NCBI RefSeq assembly: GCF_026213295.1
Contig: NC_079431.1
Span: forward strand, 17,068,465-17,132,464
Length of the DNA stretch: 64,000 bases
Reading direction: 5' to 3'
Source: Gadus chalcogrammus
Taxonomy: Eukaryota > Chordata > Actinopteri > Gadiformes > Gadidae
Shown: positions 54,609-64,000 of the stretch, in pieces
Numbering within the stretch: position 1 is the first letter of the stretch
Layout of the letters: every line of letters begins with the position of its first letter
Position numbers and translations under genes: made by a program
Notes under the pieces: model-generated
Databases searched by the model: none
The model's input: only the letters and a program-made list of their open reading frames with translations
What the model was told of the DNA's origin: nothing

Positions 54609-55592
54609 TGTCGGAAAAATTGGATCCCTGATCACTCTGAATGACTCAGGGAATGCCAAAAACGGATATAAACTGTGTCAGGGCCTTGACCACAGACCTC
54701 GCAGTTATTGTGCGCAACGGATAAACAGCCTGGTGCCTGGTGCTTTGACACATGACATTCAGTAACTACTGACTACCAGACTTCGCAGGGGCAGTGGTCC
54801 CACACCATCAATAATTAGGTATTCAAACGGCTGACTAATAGCCGGAATCGGGAGCAATGGAGCTGGTTTAATAACCTGATTAGGCATTCGAGTTAACTGA
54901 CAAGTGCTACAGGTCCGGAGATGCATACAGATATCCTTCTTCATACGTGGCCAGAAGAAATGCTGTAAAATCCTGTCTCTCTTCCGAACACCCAAGTGCC
55001 CGGAACCATCATGAGCAAGTGTTAACACCTGACCCCGCAACTTAGACGGAACTACCACCTGAAAAATGGGCTCCCCCAAAAAATCTTCCCCATGGGGCGC
55101 CCATTTCCGTGTCGAGATACCCTCTTGAAGGCAGTAGCAACTGGCAACGTTTCCCACCTTACTGTCCGACCACACCGACCCAAATAGCCCCTCCAAGCCT
55201 GGGTCTGCTCCCTGTTCCCGTCGCAGCTCACTGTGCGACACAGACAAAGGAAAAACGGGTAAACATGGTAACGTGATGTCAACCTCTCCATCTCCCTTCA
55301 CCCTTGCCCGACTCATCGCCCTTGTGACTGCACATGCTGGAAAAACTTTGGGAAAACGCACAGCACTTTCATCAGACTGACTCCAGCCTGCAGGTGAGAG
55401 TGTAACTAGGGGACGTGGTACCACACTCGCCCAGACGCGACTGCCCGCCAAGTCGTTGCCCAAAATGATATCCACGCCGTGCACTGGCAACACCGGCCGC
55501 ACCCCAATAGCCACATCCCCCTGCACCAAGCCACACATGAGGAACATCCTATGCACTGGGACAGGCAATACCCTCATTCCCATCCCCCGCAT
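54609..55592 (-). pseudogene. Protease C-terminal part and integrase of nested element
   Basis: The frame 55592-54759 holds the protease motif VDIILGNDLAGSRVW, a linker, then the integrase HHCC finger (LAHDGSGHLG, then CSTCQLT), and the first core aspartate in EYLIIDGVGPLP. It then stops. Further on, the minus strand shows GIP-stop-VIQSDQGSNFSDK, the second aspartate, interrupted by TGA. The third acidic block is lost in the minisatellite. The protease front half is in another frame, so a frameshift lies near 55600-55625. Confidence 0.82.
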
Positions 55593-56908
55593 GAGAAGTC
55601 TATCCCCAGTATCAGTGACCTCCGAAATGGCAAAATGGACGCCCGAATGTACGAGTTAGAAGCACCCGTATCCCTCAGGATTCTAACGGGCACTCTAGTG
55701 TCCCCACCCACCAGTGACACAAACCCCTTTGTGACAAACGGCAGATAGGTGTCACCAGGATCGCCAACACACGCAGAGAGGGCAGCAGGCTTTACCTGGC
55801 AGGCTCCATTGGCCGGCCTTCTAGCCCCCAGTGCCGGACATTCCGCCTTCCAATGGCCTGACTCACGGCAGTAGTGGCACACATCAACCCCACTATCAGG
55901 CCCCCTCCGGGAACTCGCAGAGGAGAATCCCCCAACACGAAGTGGCGAACTACCCCCACCGTCCTTGCGCACCACAGGCTCCCGCATGCCATCACCTGGC
56001 CGGATCGTATGAATGAGCACATACTCATCTGCAAACCCCGCGGCCTCCGCAGCAGTTGCAACCCTCCGCTCGTTGATATACGCAGCAACCCGACTGGGTA
56101 GAGATATCGTAAAATGCTCCAGCACAACCAAATTGGACAAACTCTCAAAGTCCTTCACCTCCGAAGCCAAACACCAACGGGTAAAATGACTAGTGAGCTC
56201 CCTCACAAAGTCCAGGTGCGACTGTTTAGGCCCCTTATCCCACGTTCTAAAACGCTGGCTATACGCTTCCGGGACCAACTCATATGCCTTCAATGCTGCA
56301 TCTTTAACCGCCTGGTAAGAGAGATGCTCGTTACTCAAAGACGCATAGGCGTCCTGCGCTATACCCACCAACACGGCCTGAAGCAGCAATAGTCTGTCTG
56401 CATCGGACCACTCCCTCAACTCTGCCACCCGCTCAAACAAAGTAAAAAACACATCCGGATCCTGCTCATTAAATGTAGGCACCAGGCGCAAGCTACCCGC
56501 AATATCACAGACTCTAGCTGGTGTAGGGCTACCATCCCCAGAAAGCTTACCCTCCCGAATTAACTCCAACCTAAACACCTGTAACTCATGTTCCCTCTTA
56601 GCTTCCTCACGCCTGTCACTACTCTGCTGCATTTGTAAATCATGATCAAACTGTAATTGCATTAACTCCCTCTGTTGTGCGAATGTCAACCCCTGCGGAC
56701 GTGGTACTTTACCAGGAACATCAGGGCGTAAAACCCCACTGTCCTCCAAAGTTGCCACCAAAATAACCTTAACGGTACCCTTAAGCCGCTTGTCACCACT
56801 ACTTACTTCTACTTGATAATGCTCCGCAATTTCTATCAACTGATTCTTAGTGCACCGATCCAACACCTCCGCCACTGGTCCCTGGATAAATTCCTCCACC
56901 TCATCCAT
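55574..56908 (-). pseudogene. gag (SCAN-like, CCHC) and protease start of nested element
   Basis: The likely start is ATG at 56908-56906 (MDEVEEFIQGPVAEVLDR); the frame is open upstream to 56983. The N-terminal region is charged and coiled. The SCAN-like segment reads VPTFNEQDPDVFFTLFERVA, then REWSDADRLLLLQAVLVG and KAYELVPEAYSQRFR. The knuckle is CHYCRESGHWKAEC. Then protease ILRDTGASNSYI, with DTG active site, after which the frame is lost. About 440 codons without a stop make it the best-preserved transposon frame in the window. Confidence 0.85.
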
Positions 56909-57501
56909 GACTGGACTGTGAACTGACCCAAAAGCCAGAAGAGATAGAAAAAAAAAACAGCCAAAATCAAGAGCGCAAAACAATCAACCAAATCAACAGA
57001 CAGTGGCTGGGTGAATTAACAAATGCGGAATCTCCCTCTACCCAGACTAGCCTACCTCACTAACCCTAATCTTCGTGTGGAGTAGCGGCGGGCTCTTTAA
57101 ACACCAAGCCAGTAACCCGGTTAAGCCCCCAGCAAGCTGGTTACTTACCTGACAGCTACGGATGTGTCCCCGAGACAACTGCTCTAACCCCATACCACAC
57201 AAAAATAACAAATCAACAAAACAAACCAACGTGGTTAAACGCTGTCCCTCACAGGGAAACTCCACAAATGCCACTCGCCCCCCAATCACGCAACCACCGC
57301 TGATCAGTTCCACCTGTGTCAATACGCAGTGCACAGGACAAAATCGACCACATGCACCAAACAACCAAAACAGATCTACCAATCAAAATGCATTTCCCCA
57401 ACACAGGGTGCGCCAAACACAGTCACTCACCTGACATGCCCCAGCCAACCGCATCCACCGAGCACCAAACACGGCCTCAAACCAACTACAGTAAAACCAT
57501 T

Positions 57502-57514
57502 GGACGAGCCCCCA
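57502..57514 (-). other. Primer-binding site, tRNA-Pro type
   Basis: The minus strand reads TGGGGGCTCGTCC two bases after the 5' LTR end. This equals the first 13 bases of the tRNA-Pro primer site used by gammaretroviruses and several gypsy elements. Confidence 0.85.
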
Positions 57515-57516
57515 CT

Positions 57517-57869
57517 TGTCACAAACCGACCGTGGCGGTTGTGGCAAAGAGGGGAGACGCACACAATTGAATGAGTTTAACAAAGAGATGTATTATAATC
57601 AAGTGACTATAACATAACATAAGGTATGGTGTGTGTATTCAATCTAGTCAGTGATGTAAGTGTGTGTGTACGTAAAAGTGTATGGGTGTAGTGTTGTCAG
57701 GTGTAAGCATACCTAGGATACAACAAAACAAAAAGACCAAAGGAACAAACAATAAGGGGTGTCTCCCAAACGAGAACCACCCTGACACTGGGCTCACAGG
57801 TCTACTTAAATAAGCCCAGCTCAGGTGTTGTACTGAGCTCGTTAAGCTCCCCTCGTTAGGGTCGTGACA
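57517..57869 (-). repeat. 5' LTR of nested Gmr1-like element
   Basis: 353 bp, TGTCACAAACCGACC to GGTCGTGACA on the plus strand. Compared with the other LTR there is one 4-bp insertion and about twenty single differences. Confidence 0.9.
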
Positions 57870-57873
57870 CTAC

Positions 57874-58045
57874 CCAGCGCACAGGTTGGAGTTCCTGGCG
57901 CTCAAATGGACTGTCTGCGACAAGTTCAGCCATTGGCTGCGACAAGTTCAGCCATTGTCAGTCCATGTGTCCACATGGACTGACAATAATCCATTGACCT
58001 ACATTCTGAGTAAACCTAAACTCGATGCCTGCGAACAGAGATGGG
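57874..58045 (+). pseudogene. RNase H C-terminal part of outer element
   Basis: It continues the RNase H in the frame left at 53889 (AHRLEFLALKWTVCDKFSHW), then TWTDNNPLTYILSKPKLDAC. A 20-bp direct duplication (CGACAAGTTCAGCCATTG) is present at 57919-57957. The frame is lost before integrase. Confidence 0.82.
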
Positions 58046-58139
58046 TGGCTAAGCTCGGTCCATCAAGGCAGAGAAGTCCATCAAGGCGTGAGCGTGGGCA
58101 TGAGCCAGCTGACGCTTTGAGGCTCCTAAGGCATTGGGG

Positions 58140-59137
58140 GAAACGTTGTCGCAAAGCGGAAGACGTACCAGTATGTTGTGCCGGCGGTACTGAGGGAAGA
58201 GGTCCTCAGAGGTGTGCATGATGAAGCTGGTCACCAAGGCCAGAGACGGACCCTTTACCTCTCTAGACAGAGATTCTACTGGCACGGCAGGGAGGGAGAT
58301 GTGAAGGAATATGTACAGTGCTGTCTCCGCTGTGTATTTAGCAAGTCTCCTGAGTCGGAGGGCAGGGCGCCACTCGAGAGCATAATGACATCTAGGCCTC
58401 TCGAGTTGGTTTGTATTGACTTTTGGTAGGCTGAAGATTCTTACAACAAGTCACTTGATGTGCTTGTGGATACCGACCATTTTACCAAACTGGCCCAGGC
58501 GTACCTCTGTCCAAACCAGTCAGCTAAAGCTGTCGCAAATCAACTCTGGAACAACTTCTTCTGTATATACGGCTTTCCTGAACGCATCCATTCAGACCAG
58601 GGTGCCAACTTCGAAAGCAGTCTTATGGCCGAGATGCTCATTGCCCCTGGTGTTCAGAAGTCGCGCACAACCCCGTACCACCCCATGGGCAATGGAGCTG
58701 TTGAGAGATTCAATCGCACCCGTGGCGGTATGATAAGAGCCCTGCCGCCCAAGGCCAAGAACAGGTGGCCGCAGCATCTGAAATCTTTCACCTTTGCCTA
58801 TAATGCCACAGTTCACGAAACCACAGGGTTTGCTCCGTTTCAGCTGATGTTTGGGCGGACGCCCAGGCTCCCAGTCGACCTGTTGTTTGGGTCTGTCCTT
58901 CAGGATGATCAGCTGGTGGATTATGATGCCTATGTGCAGCGACTCAGGCGTGACCTGGCAGAGGCCATAAAAATCGCTCAGACCTCCTCCACTAAACAGC
59001 AGCAGAGACAAGCTGCCTTATACAACAGGACGTTTAAGGGCGCCGTTGTGGAAGTTGGAGACAGGGTTCTTTTAGCCAACAAAGGAGAGCGTGGAAAGAG
59101 GAATTTGTACAACGGATCGGGAGAAGGTGGTCCATAG
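58140..59137 (+). pseudogene. Integrase of outer gypsy element, one in-frame stop
   Basis: HHCC finger: GVHDEAGHQG and CCLRC. Core: first Asp in LELVCIDFW, a TAG at 58427-58429, then DHFTKLAQAYLCPNQ, second Asp in ERIHSDQGANF, Glu in NGAVERFNRT. The C-terminal part contains TGFAPFQLMFGRTPRLPVD and ends with ALYNRTFKG and VEVGDRVLLAN near 59080. Apart from the stop codon the catalytic triad is present, so integrase is the best-kept pol domain of this copy. A Glu/Asp-rich C-terminal extension follows to about 59724 in shifting frames. Confidence 0.88.
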
Positions 59138-60169
59138 AAATATGTTAATGCCTGTCAACTTCTTGCCTATACCACCTGGGTATGAGGATGACGGCTCCTC
59201 TGTGAGTGGCCTTGCTACTGGTGCTACAGATGATTCCTTGCTGGATGGCGATGTGGGCTCTGCCATCCTGCTTGATTGTACACCAGAGCACAGGACTGTT
59301 TCTTGGATCTCACATCTCCCAGACTCAAATGGAGATCCGCTGGATTCTTTTTTCGGCTGACAGACCTGTCCAGACTGTCTCTTGTGGCGCACCTCTTGAT
59401 CTGGAGGAGACTGTTGACCCTCTGGCCCAGACTATCTCCTGTGACTTGCCTGTGGATACAGATGATTGGACAATTCCGCCTGACTTGACAGATGAACTTG
59501 ACTGTCCTTCGGTCCAGACTGACTTGCGACGTAACCCTGTGTCAGCACCTGATTTGCGGTCTTCTGTTGAGGTTGACCTGGCTGTAGATAGGGTACAGCA
59601 TCGTCAGCCCTCTACTGCTGGCAGTGGTATAATGCTAGGTGTGAGATCTAGATATGGGAGGGTTATTAGACCTGTAGTCAGGCTCGTCCAAAATATGCAC
59701 CAGAAAGTTCCTGCTGGGTTCTAATGTTTGTGGATCTTTTTTTTTTTCGTATATATTATAAAGTGGTGTTTTAATTTTATTTTTATTTTAGTTTATTTTT
59801 TTCTCCTCACAAGAGGTTAAGCTTTGTATGGTTACGGGAACCTGTGTGACCTAAGATATTGTGGGTCCAGGTGGTTGTCGATTTTACTGTGTAAATTATG
59901 TGGTATCAGGTAGCCTAACGTGTAAACGGGCATGTTTTTTTCCCATGGGTGTTGGAAGGTTTTGCAGCCCTTCCTCATTCTAATTCTTCAGGGATGGTCA
60001 CTGAATGGAATGCTTGATACCTGTGGTATGAACAGTACTGAATTTTTCATTTGTTTTGTTTTGTTATTCACTGTGTATTTGTTTGTTGTTTTATGTGCCT
60101 GATATGGTTTGTTTCAGGGTTTCTCACAGCACTTGTATGTTTGTTCTTTGAAAGGGCAAATGGAAATCA

Positions 60170-60180
60170 GTGGAGGAAAA
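60170..60180 (+). other. Polypurine tract of outer element
   Basis: GTGGAGGAAAA directly before the 3' LTR. Confidence 0.75.
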
Positions 60181-60483
60181 TGTAGCGGGGTTGGTGCTTC
60201 CCACTTGCCATTGCCAGCGAGACCCTTGCGCTGGCTGTGGTCGTGGGAGTGCTAGAGCTCCCCTAGTGGAATGCGGGGGTGGTATTTTGACGTTAACTGG
60301 GCACACGTGACTTTCCTCAGTCAACGTGTACCCCGGCTGGGAGAGGCTGCCATTTTAAGGGTTCTCATCCGTGATTTTCCCTTGTTTAAAATATAACCAG
60401 GACCAGAATAAACGGCTGGTTGCCAAAGGTTTCATCGTGTCATTCACACAACGCAACGAGAGAGAGAGTACCCAACCGCTACA
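60181..60483 (+). repeat. 3' LTR of outer gypsy element
   Basis: 303 bp from TGTAGCGG to CCGCTACA, perfect 8-bp inverted ends. It contains TTTAAAATATAACC (TATA-like) and CCAGAATAAACGG (poly(A) signal). It lacks the internal duplication found in the 5' LTR. Confidence 0.9.
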
Positions 60484-60552
60484 CCAGCACCCCATCACCA
60501 ATTTAAAATGTTTTGCCTGTATATATGTATGTATGTATCATGTATGCATGTC

Positions 60553-60772
60553 CATTTTGGCACCCATTGCACTCCGGACCATCCCTGGAAGGATGGATCC
60601 CCCACTCTGTGTTCCTCCTCAAGATTTCTTCCTTCCTTATTGAGGGAGTTTTTTCTTGCCCTTTTGGGGACTTGGGTCGGGAGGGTGTCATTAATATATG
60701 GCCTGTTAAGCCCTTTGAGACTGTACCGGTGATTTAGGGCTATATAAATAAAAATGAATTGAATTGAAGCAG
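60553..60772 (+). repeat. Dispersed LINE-type 3' repeat, (GAATT)n end
   Basis: GGCACCCATTGCACTCCGGA, then TTTCTTCCTTCCTTATTGAGG, then AAGCCCTTTGAGACTGTA, ending AAAATGAATTGAATTGAA. It is the best-preserved of three copies in the window (others near 15262-15433 and, inverted, 28324-28420). It is a common teleost repeat type. Its protein-coding part is absent. Confidence 0.65.
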
Positions 60773-61410
60773 CATTTTCTTTTAATATAATTTGTTATAC
60801 AGACTGACACACAGAATGTTCTCCTCTGGTTTTCATTCTCTTGTTCGCTTGCATATGCTTGCTCACTTTTGCTCAAACATCAAATCTGCTTGAGAAACTG
60901 TGAGGTAACCTTTTAAAAAACCAAACACTGCAGTATGTCTCAAACATCCCTTGTGCATATATTTTGTTAGCCTGGTACTTATTTGGGTCATTGTTATTTG
61001 TATTTATTTTACATTTAACCTAAACTAAATATAAATCGAACCAAGCCCCTGCAGTACATTCACATTGCAACCATCAGCTCCTCAGTCAGGTAGTCTGGTC
61101 TAGAAACATATAGAACTGCCCAAATACTTAAAGCATTTATGTACAGCCAATCATTGAATATGTGTGGCGAATGCACTCTGTAGAATAAGCCATTTTTAAA
61201 TATGTGTGTAGTATTTCATTTATGTGTGTAGTATTTCATTTATTTAGTAATTATCAATGTAATAATGTTCTATTAACCTAATCTATTAACCTACCTAAAT
61301 GTATTTCACACGCTGGAGCAGCTCCAAGGCCGCAAGGTGGAACATTTTGAATGTCAAGATATTAAAAATGTATGCATGCATGCATACACAAACAAAAACA
61401 CACGCGCACG
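60773..61410. other. No gene seen
   Basis: AT-rich sequence with a 21-bp direct repeat (TATGTGTGTAGTATTTCATT) at about 61200-61241. No exon was recognised. Confidence 0.45.
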
Positions 61411-61495
<85 letters not shown>

Positions 61496-61545
61496 ATACA
61501 CAAATATGCATGCATGCAAAACACACAGACACACACACACAAAAA
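61400..61545. repeat. (CA)n microsatellite, interrupted
   Basis: CA-rich with a pure block at 61446-61493. Confidence 0.95.
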
Positions 61546-61817
61546 TATGCTTGCATTGACAAACACAGGAATTTCTGGAAATGCAAAAATATATACATAA
61601 ATAAATATATACAAACATAAATATATGCAGAGAATATTTTCATTAAGACCTGCATAACCATACATGTATATCCATCAAACATACAGCCTCGTCGCTGCAC
61701 AATTACACACCCCACTATAAAATTACCCACATAAACACACACACTCACACACAAACTTGCCTCGTTGCAAAGACGAGGACTCATACGCACAATTGAACAC
61801 TGCTATGCATGTGCGCC

Positions 61818-62048
<231 letters not shown>

Positions 62049-62461
62049 CCCAGTCTTTCCATTTCACACACGAGTGATAAGTAAGCAGAAAGTCAGGGGA
62101 AGTGCCTATGTTCCCAAACCTGAGTGGAAAGGGCAACGCTTTGCTCGTCACTTTCCCTTACAAGCCCCCCCCCCCCCCTCCCCCTCCCCCTCCCCACCGC
62201 CTAATCACAACAGCTTAGCCGGCTGCCTGGAGCCCCCCAACTCCTCCCACGAGCTGCTCGTTAAGTTCACCCTCATGAAACCGTGCAGGAAATAATGAAA
62301 TAAATATCAGACCAAGAGGAAACTGAACAACCACCAAACGCCTAACATTTTGCTTTGAAGTCATTCAGCCAGAGTGGATAGCGTTCGTAAGGTGTGATGA
62401 CTATACGCCTTGTCATTCATACGGCAGGGATTAGCAACGTGCTACGCTCACAAGAGACAGA

Positions 62462-62463
62462 GT

Positions 62464-62549
<86 letters not shown>

Positions 62550-62564
62550 ATGTGTGTGTGTGTG
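62462..62564. repeat. (GT)n microsatellite
   Basis: About 80 bp of pure GT (62470-62548) plus a short continuation. Confidence 0.96.
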
Positions 62565-62724
62565 CTTCCAAGACAGCTCAGGTTAGGTATGAGGGTATTT
62601 TTGTTCCAGATGTGTTTTTTTTTTTTTCATGCACTGAAATCCCAGTGCTCACACACACTGTCAAATTCACTGTGAAACATTCAAACACAGAAACACATTA
62701 TGATGAAGGCGCTCACACACATGA

Positions 62725-62773
62725 GGAGACAGACAGAGAGACAGACATAGAGAAAGCGAGACAGAGAGAGAGC

Positions 62774-62851
<78 letters not shown>

Positions 62852-62866
62852 GAGAGGAAGAGGAAG
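62725..62866. repeat. (GA)n microsatellite with GACA units
   Basis: GACAGA-type start, then a pure GA core at about 62776-62842. Confidence 0.95.
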
Positions 62867-62869
62867 AGT

Positions 62870-63760
62870 GCTTTACTGCTGAACTTTAACATCTTAAATG
62901 AAAGAATGAGAATTAATTTTGTTTTCCATGTGCTCCTGGACATGGTCCACCTTAATTGTTATTCATATTTGATTAATGTGCATTTATTTTACTCTGGCTT
63001 TGTAAACCACTTTTGCAATATTTATGTGTAAAGCACTTGAAAATTGCCACATAAATAAAGTATTACGATTAGCATTATACAATTATGTCCCTTTTCAAAA
63101 CGTGTTTCACCAGCATGAATCACTGTTAGCCATAAGATGGTTCTACAATTGTGAGAGTTATGATGGTTGTTATGGTAACACCTTTTACTGATTAATTACA
63201 TTATTTTAAGTTTGAGTTGAAAGCAGACTGGTGCCTGGCTCTAAGGTGTACGGTAATTAACCACATTTCCAAGTATTGATGCTTTCTTGCTTATTTCTTT
63301 CCAAATGATTGGTTTTACTGAAACCCAGTTGGGAATACATTTAGAACCAGTTTGTCTCCAAATGTCAGCCCATTCAAAAACGTTATTAATAATCAATACT
63401 AAATTGTTGACGCATACTACAAATGAGATTTTCAATAGTCACAGAGTCCAGTACCCAGTTGATTACATTGAGCTTAATATATGCCGTGCAAATAACTTTT
63501 GCAGCGAATAAACAAGGAAGGCCAGTCAATCCAGGAAATGTCATCACATCCTCAGCTCAGTGTTATCCCTATGGCCAAATAATACAATAAAAACCATCAT
63601 CGAAGGAGCAGTGATGGATGAGTTCTGCATACTCTGAGCGGAGAGGAGGTCATTTTGAGCAGTTTAATAGATATCCTTTATGTGACCCAACCCGAGCCCT
63701 CTCAGTGGGTTTGTGATTACTGGTTCCATGCATAACGCGTGACAGGGAAGTGTTTGTTTG
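62870..63760. other. No gene seen
   Basis: AT-rich. 62985-63060 (GGCTTTGTAAACCACTTTTG to AAAATTGCCACATAAATAAA) resembles a LINE-type 3' terminus. Otherwise nothing was recognised. Confidence 0.4.
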
Positions 63761-63782
63761 TATGTCGATATGTGTATGCATA

Positions 63783-63846
63783 ATATGCGTACGCATATAG
63801 ATATATACACATACGCATATAGATATATACACGCATACATATTATG

Positions 63847-63886
<40 letters not shown>

Positions 63887-63960
63887 TGTTTGTGTGTATG
63901 GGTGTATGTGTGTCTGTGTGCATTAAGGACTGTTTGTGTGTGTGTGAGTGTGTGTAAGTC
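63783..63960. repeat. Palindrome, 20-bp direct repeat and (GT)n
   Basis: ATATGCGTACGCATAT is a perfect 16-bp palindrome at 63783-63798. ACGCATATAGATATATACAC occurs twice with a 2-bp gap (63791 and 63813). A GT array follows from 63849. Confidence 0.85.
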
Positions 63961-64000
63961 TCTATTGGGATGTACAACGGTACCAGGAAATGCGTATCTG

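Larger units (their letters stand above)
53890..57869 (-). mobile_element. Nested Gmr1-like Ty3/gypsy element, 3980 bp, two LTRs
   Basis: It is bounded by LTRs starting TGTCAC and ending GTGACA and by a 4-bp target duplication CTAC (53886-53889 and 57870-57873). On the minus strand the order is: LTR, tRNA-Pro primer site, gag with SCAN-like segment and CCHC knuckle, protease, integrase, then an RNase H fragment, polypurine tract and LTR. RNase H downstream of integrase marks Gmr1-type order. Reverse transcriptase is deleted and a 20-bp tandem array occupies part of the gap. LTRs differ by roughly 6-7% by eye, so the insertion is not very recent. Confidence 0.9.
50984..60483 (+). mobile_element. 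Canonical-order Ty3/gypsy retrotransposon, interrupted by a nested element
   Basis: Related LTRs at both ends begin TGTAGCGGGGTTGGTGCTT. Order on the plus strand: gag, CCHC knuckle, reverse transcriptase remnant, RNase H, integrase, polypurine tract, 3' LTR, i.e. the usual gypsy order. The protease and most of reverse transcriptase are deleted; gag and integrase have in-frame stops. A Gmr1-like element occupies 53890-57869. No clear target duplication: left flank ACCAGTCAG, right flank CCAGCACC. Without the insert the element is about 5.5 kb. Confidence 0.88.

Noticed and set aside
50984..60483. Endogenous retrovirus with envelope gene
   Set aside because: The region after integrase (59140-59724) has no signal peptide, transmembrane segment or envelope motif; the acidic tail is better explained as a gypsy pol extension.

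Overview
The window looks like nuclear DNA of a teleost fish. It holds one intron-containing vertebrate gene, several superfamilies of transposable element, tRNA-derived and LINE-derived repeats of types common in teleosts, and an extreme density of long (GT)n, (CA)n, (GA)n and tetranucleotide arrays. Two Ty3/gypsy remnants have integrase upstream of reverse transcriptase/RNase H, the order known from Gmr1, first described in Atlantic cod. Together with the microsatellite load this suggests a cod-like fish (Gadiformes), but that is an inference.

The only host gene I can support is pcbp3, a poly(rC)-binding protein, on the minus strand. Twelve coding exons run from the start codon at 30439 down to the stop at 11780. 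They join in frame, with GT/AG at every boundary, into 326 codons with three KH domains. Non-repetitive sequence from about 11779 down to 7975 may be its long 3' UTR. The 5' non-coding exons and promoter are not identified, so the sequence above 30.4 kb may be 5' intron or upstream flank.

Layout: 1-3119, decayed Gmr1-like element (minus), cut by the window edge. 3.2-5.2 kb, microsatellites. 5.2-7.9 kb, no gene. 7.9-30.4 kb, pcbp3, with LINE fragments, SINE-like repeats and pyrimidine-rich (sense strand) arrays in its introns. 30.5-32 kb, SINEs and a GT array. 31.98-33.86 kb, LINE reverse transcriptase (minus) split by an unclassified insert. 35-39 kb, arrays, a SINE and a strong foldback hairpin. 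39.47-42.07 kb, a hAT-type element containing a mariner-like element and a second hAT. 44.1-44.7 kb, foldback MITE. 45.6-46.9 kb, hAT-type element with a nested MITE. 50.98-60.48 kb, canonical-order Ty3/gypsy element (plus) interrupted in its RNase H by a 4-kb Gmr1-like element (minus) with two LTRs, tRNA-Pro primer site and polypurine tract. 60.5-64 kb, LINE-type tail and CA/GT/GA arrays.

The transposon proteins all carry stops, frameshifts or deletions, so none of these copies looks autonomous. Apart from pcbp3 no gene network is visible. The most interesting structures are the two Gmr1-like pol orders with SCAN-like gag, the nested insertions with intact target-site duplications, and the C-rich and CU-rich tracts beside splice sites of a gene whose own product binds C-rich RNA.
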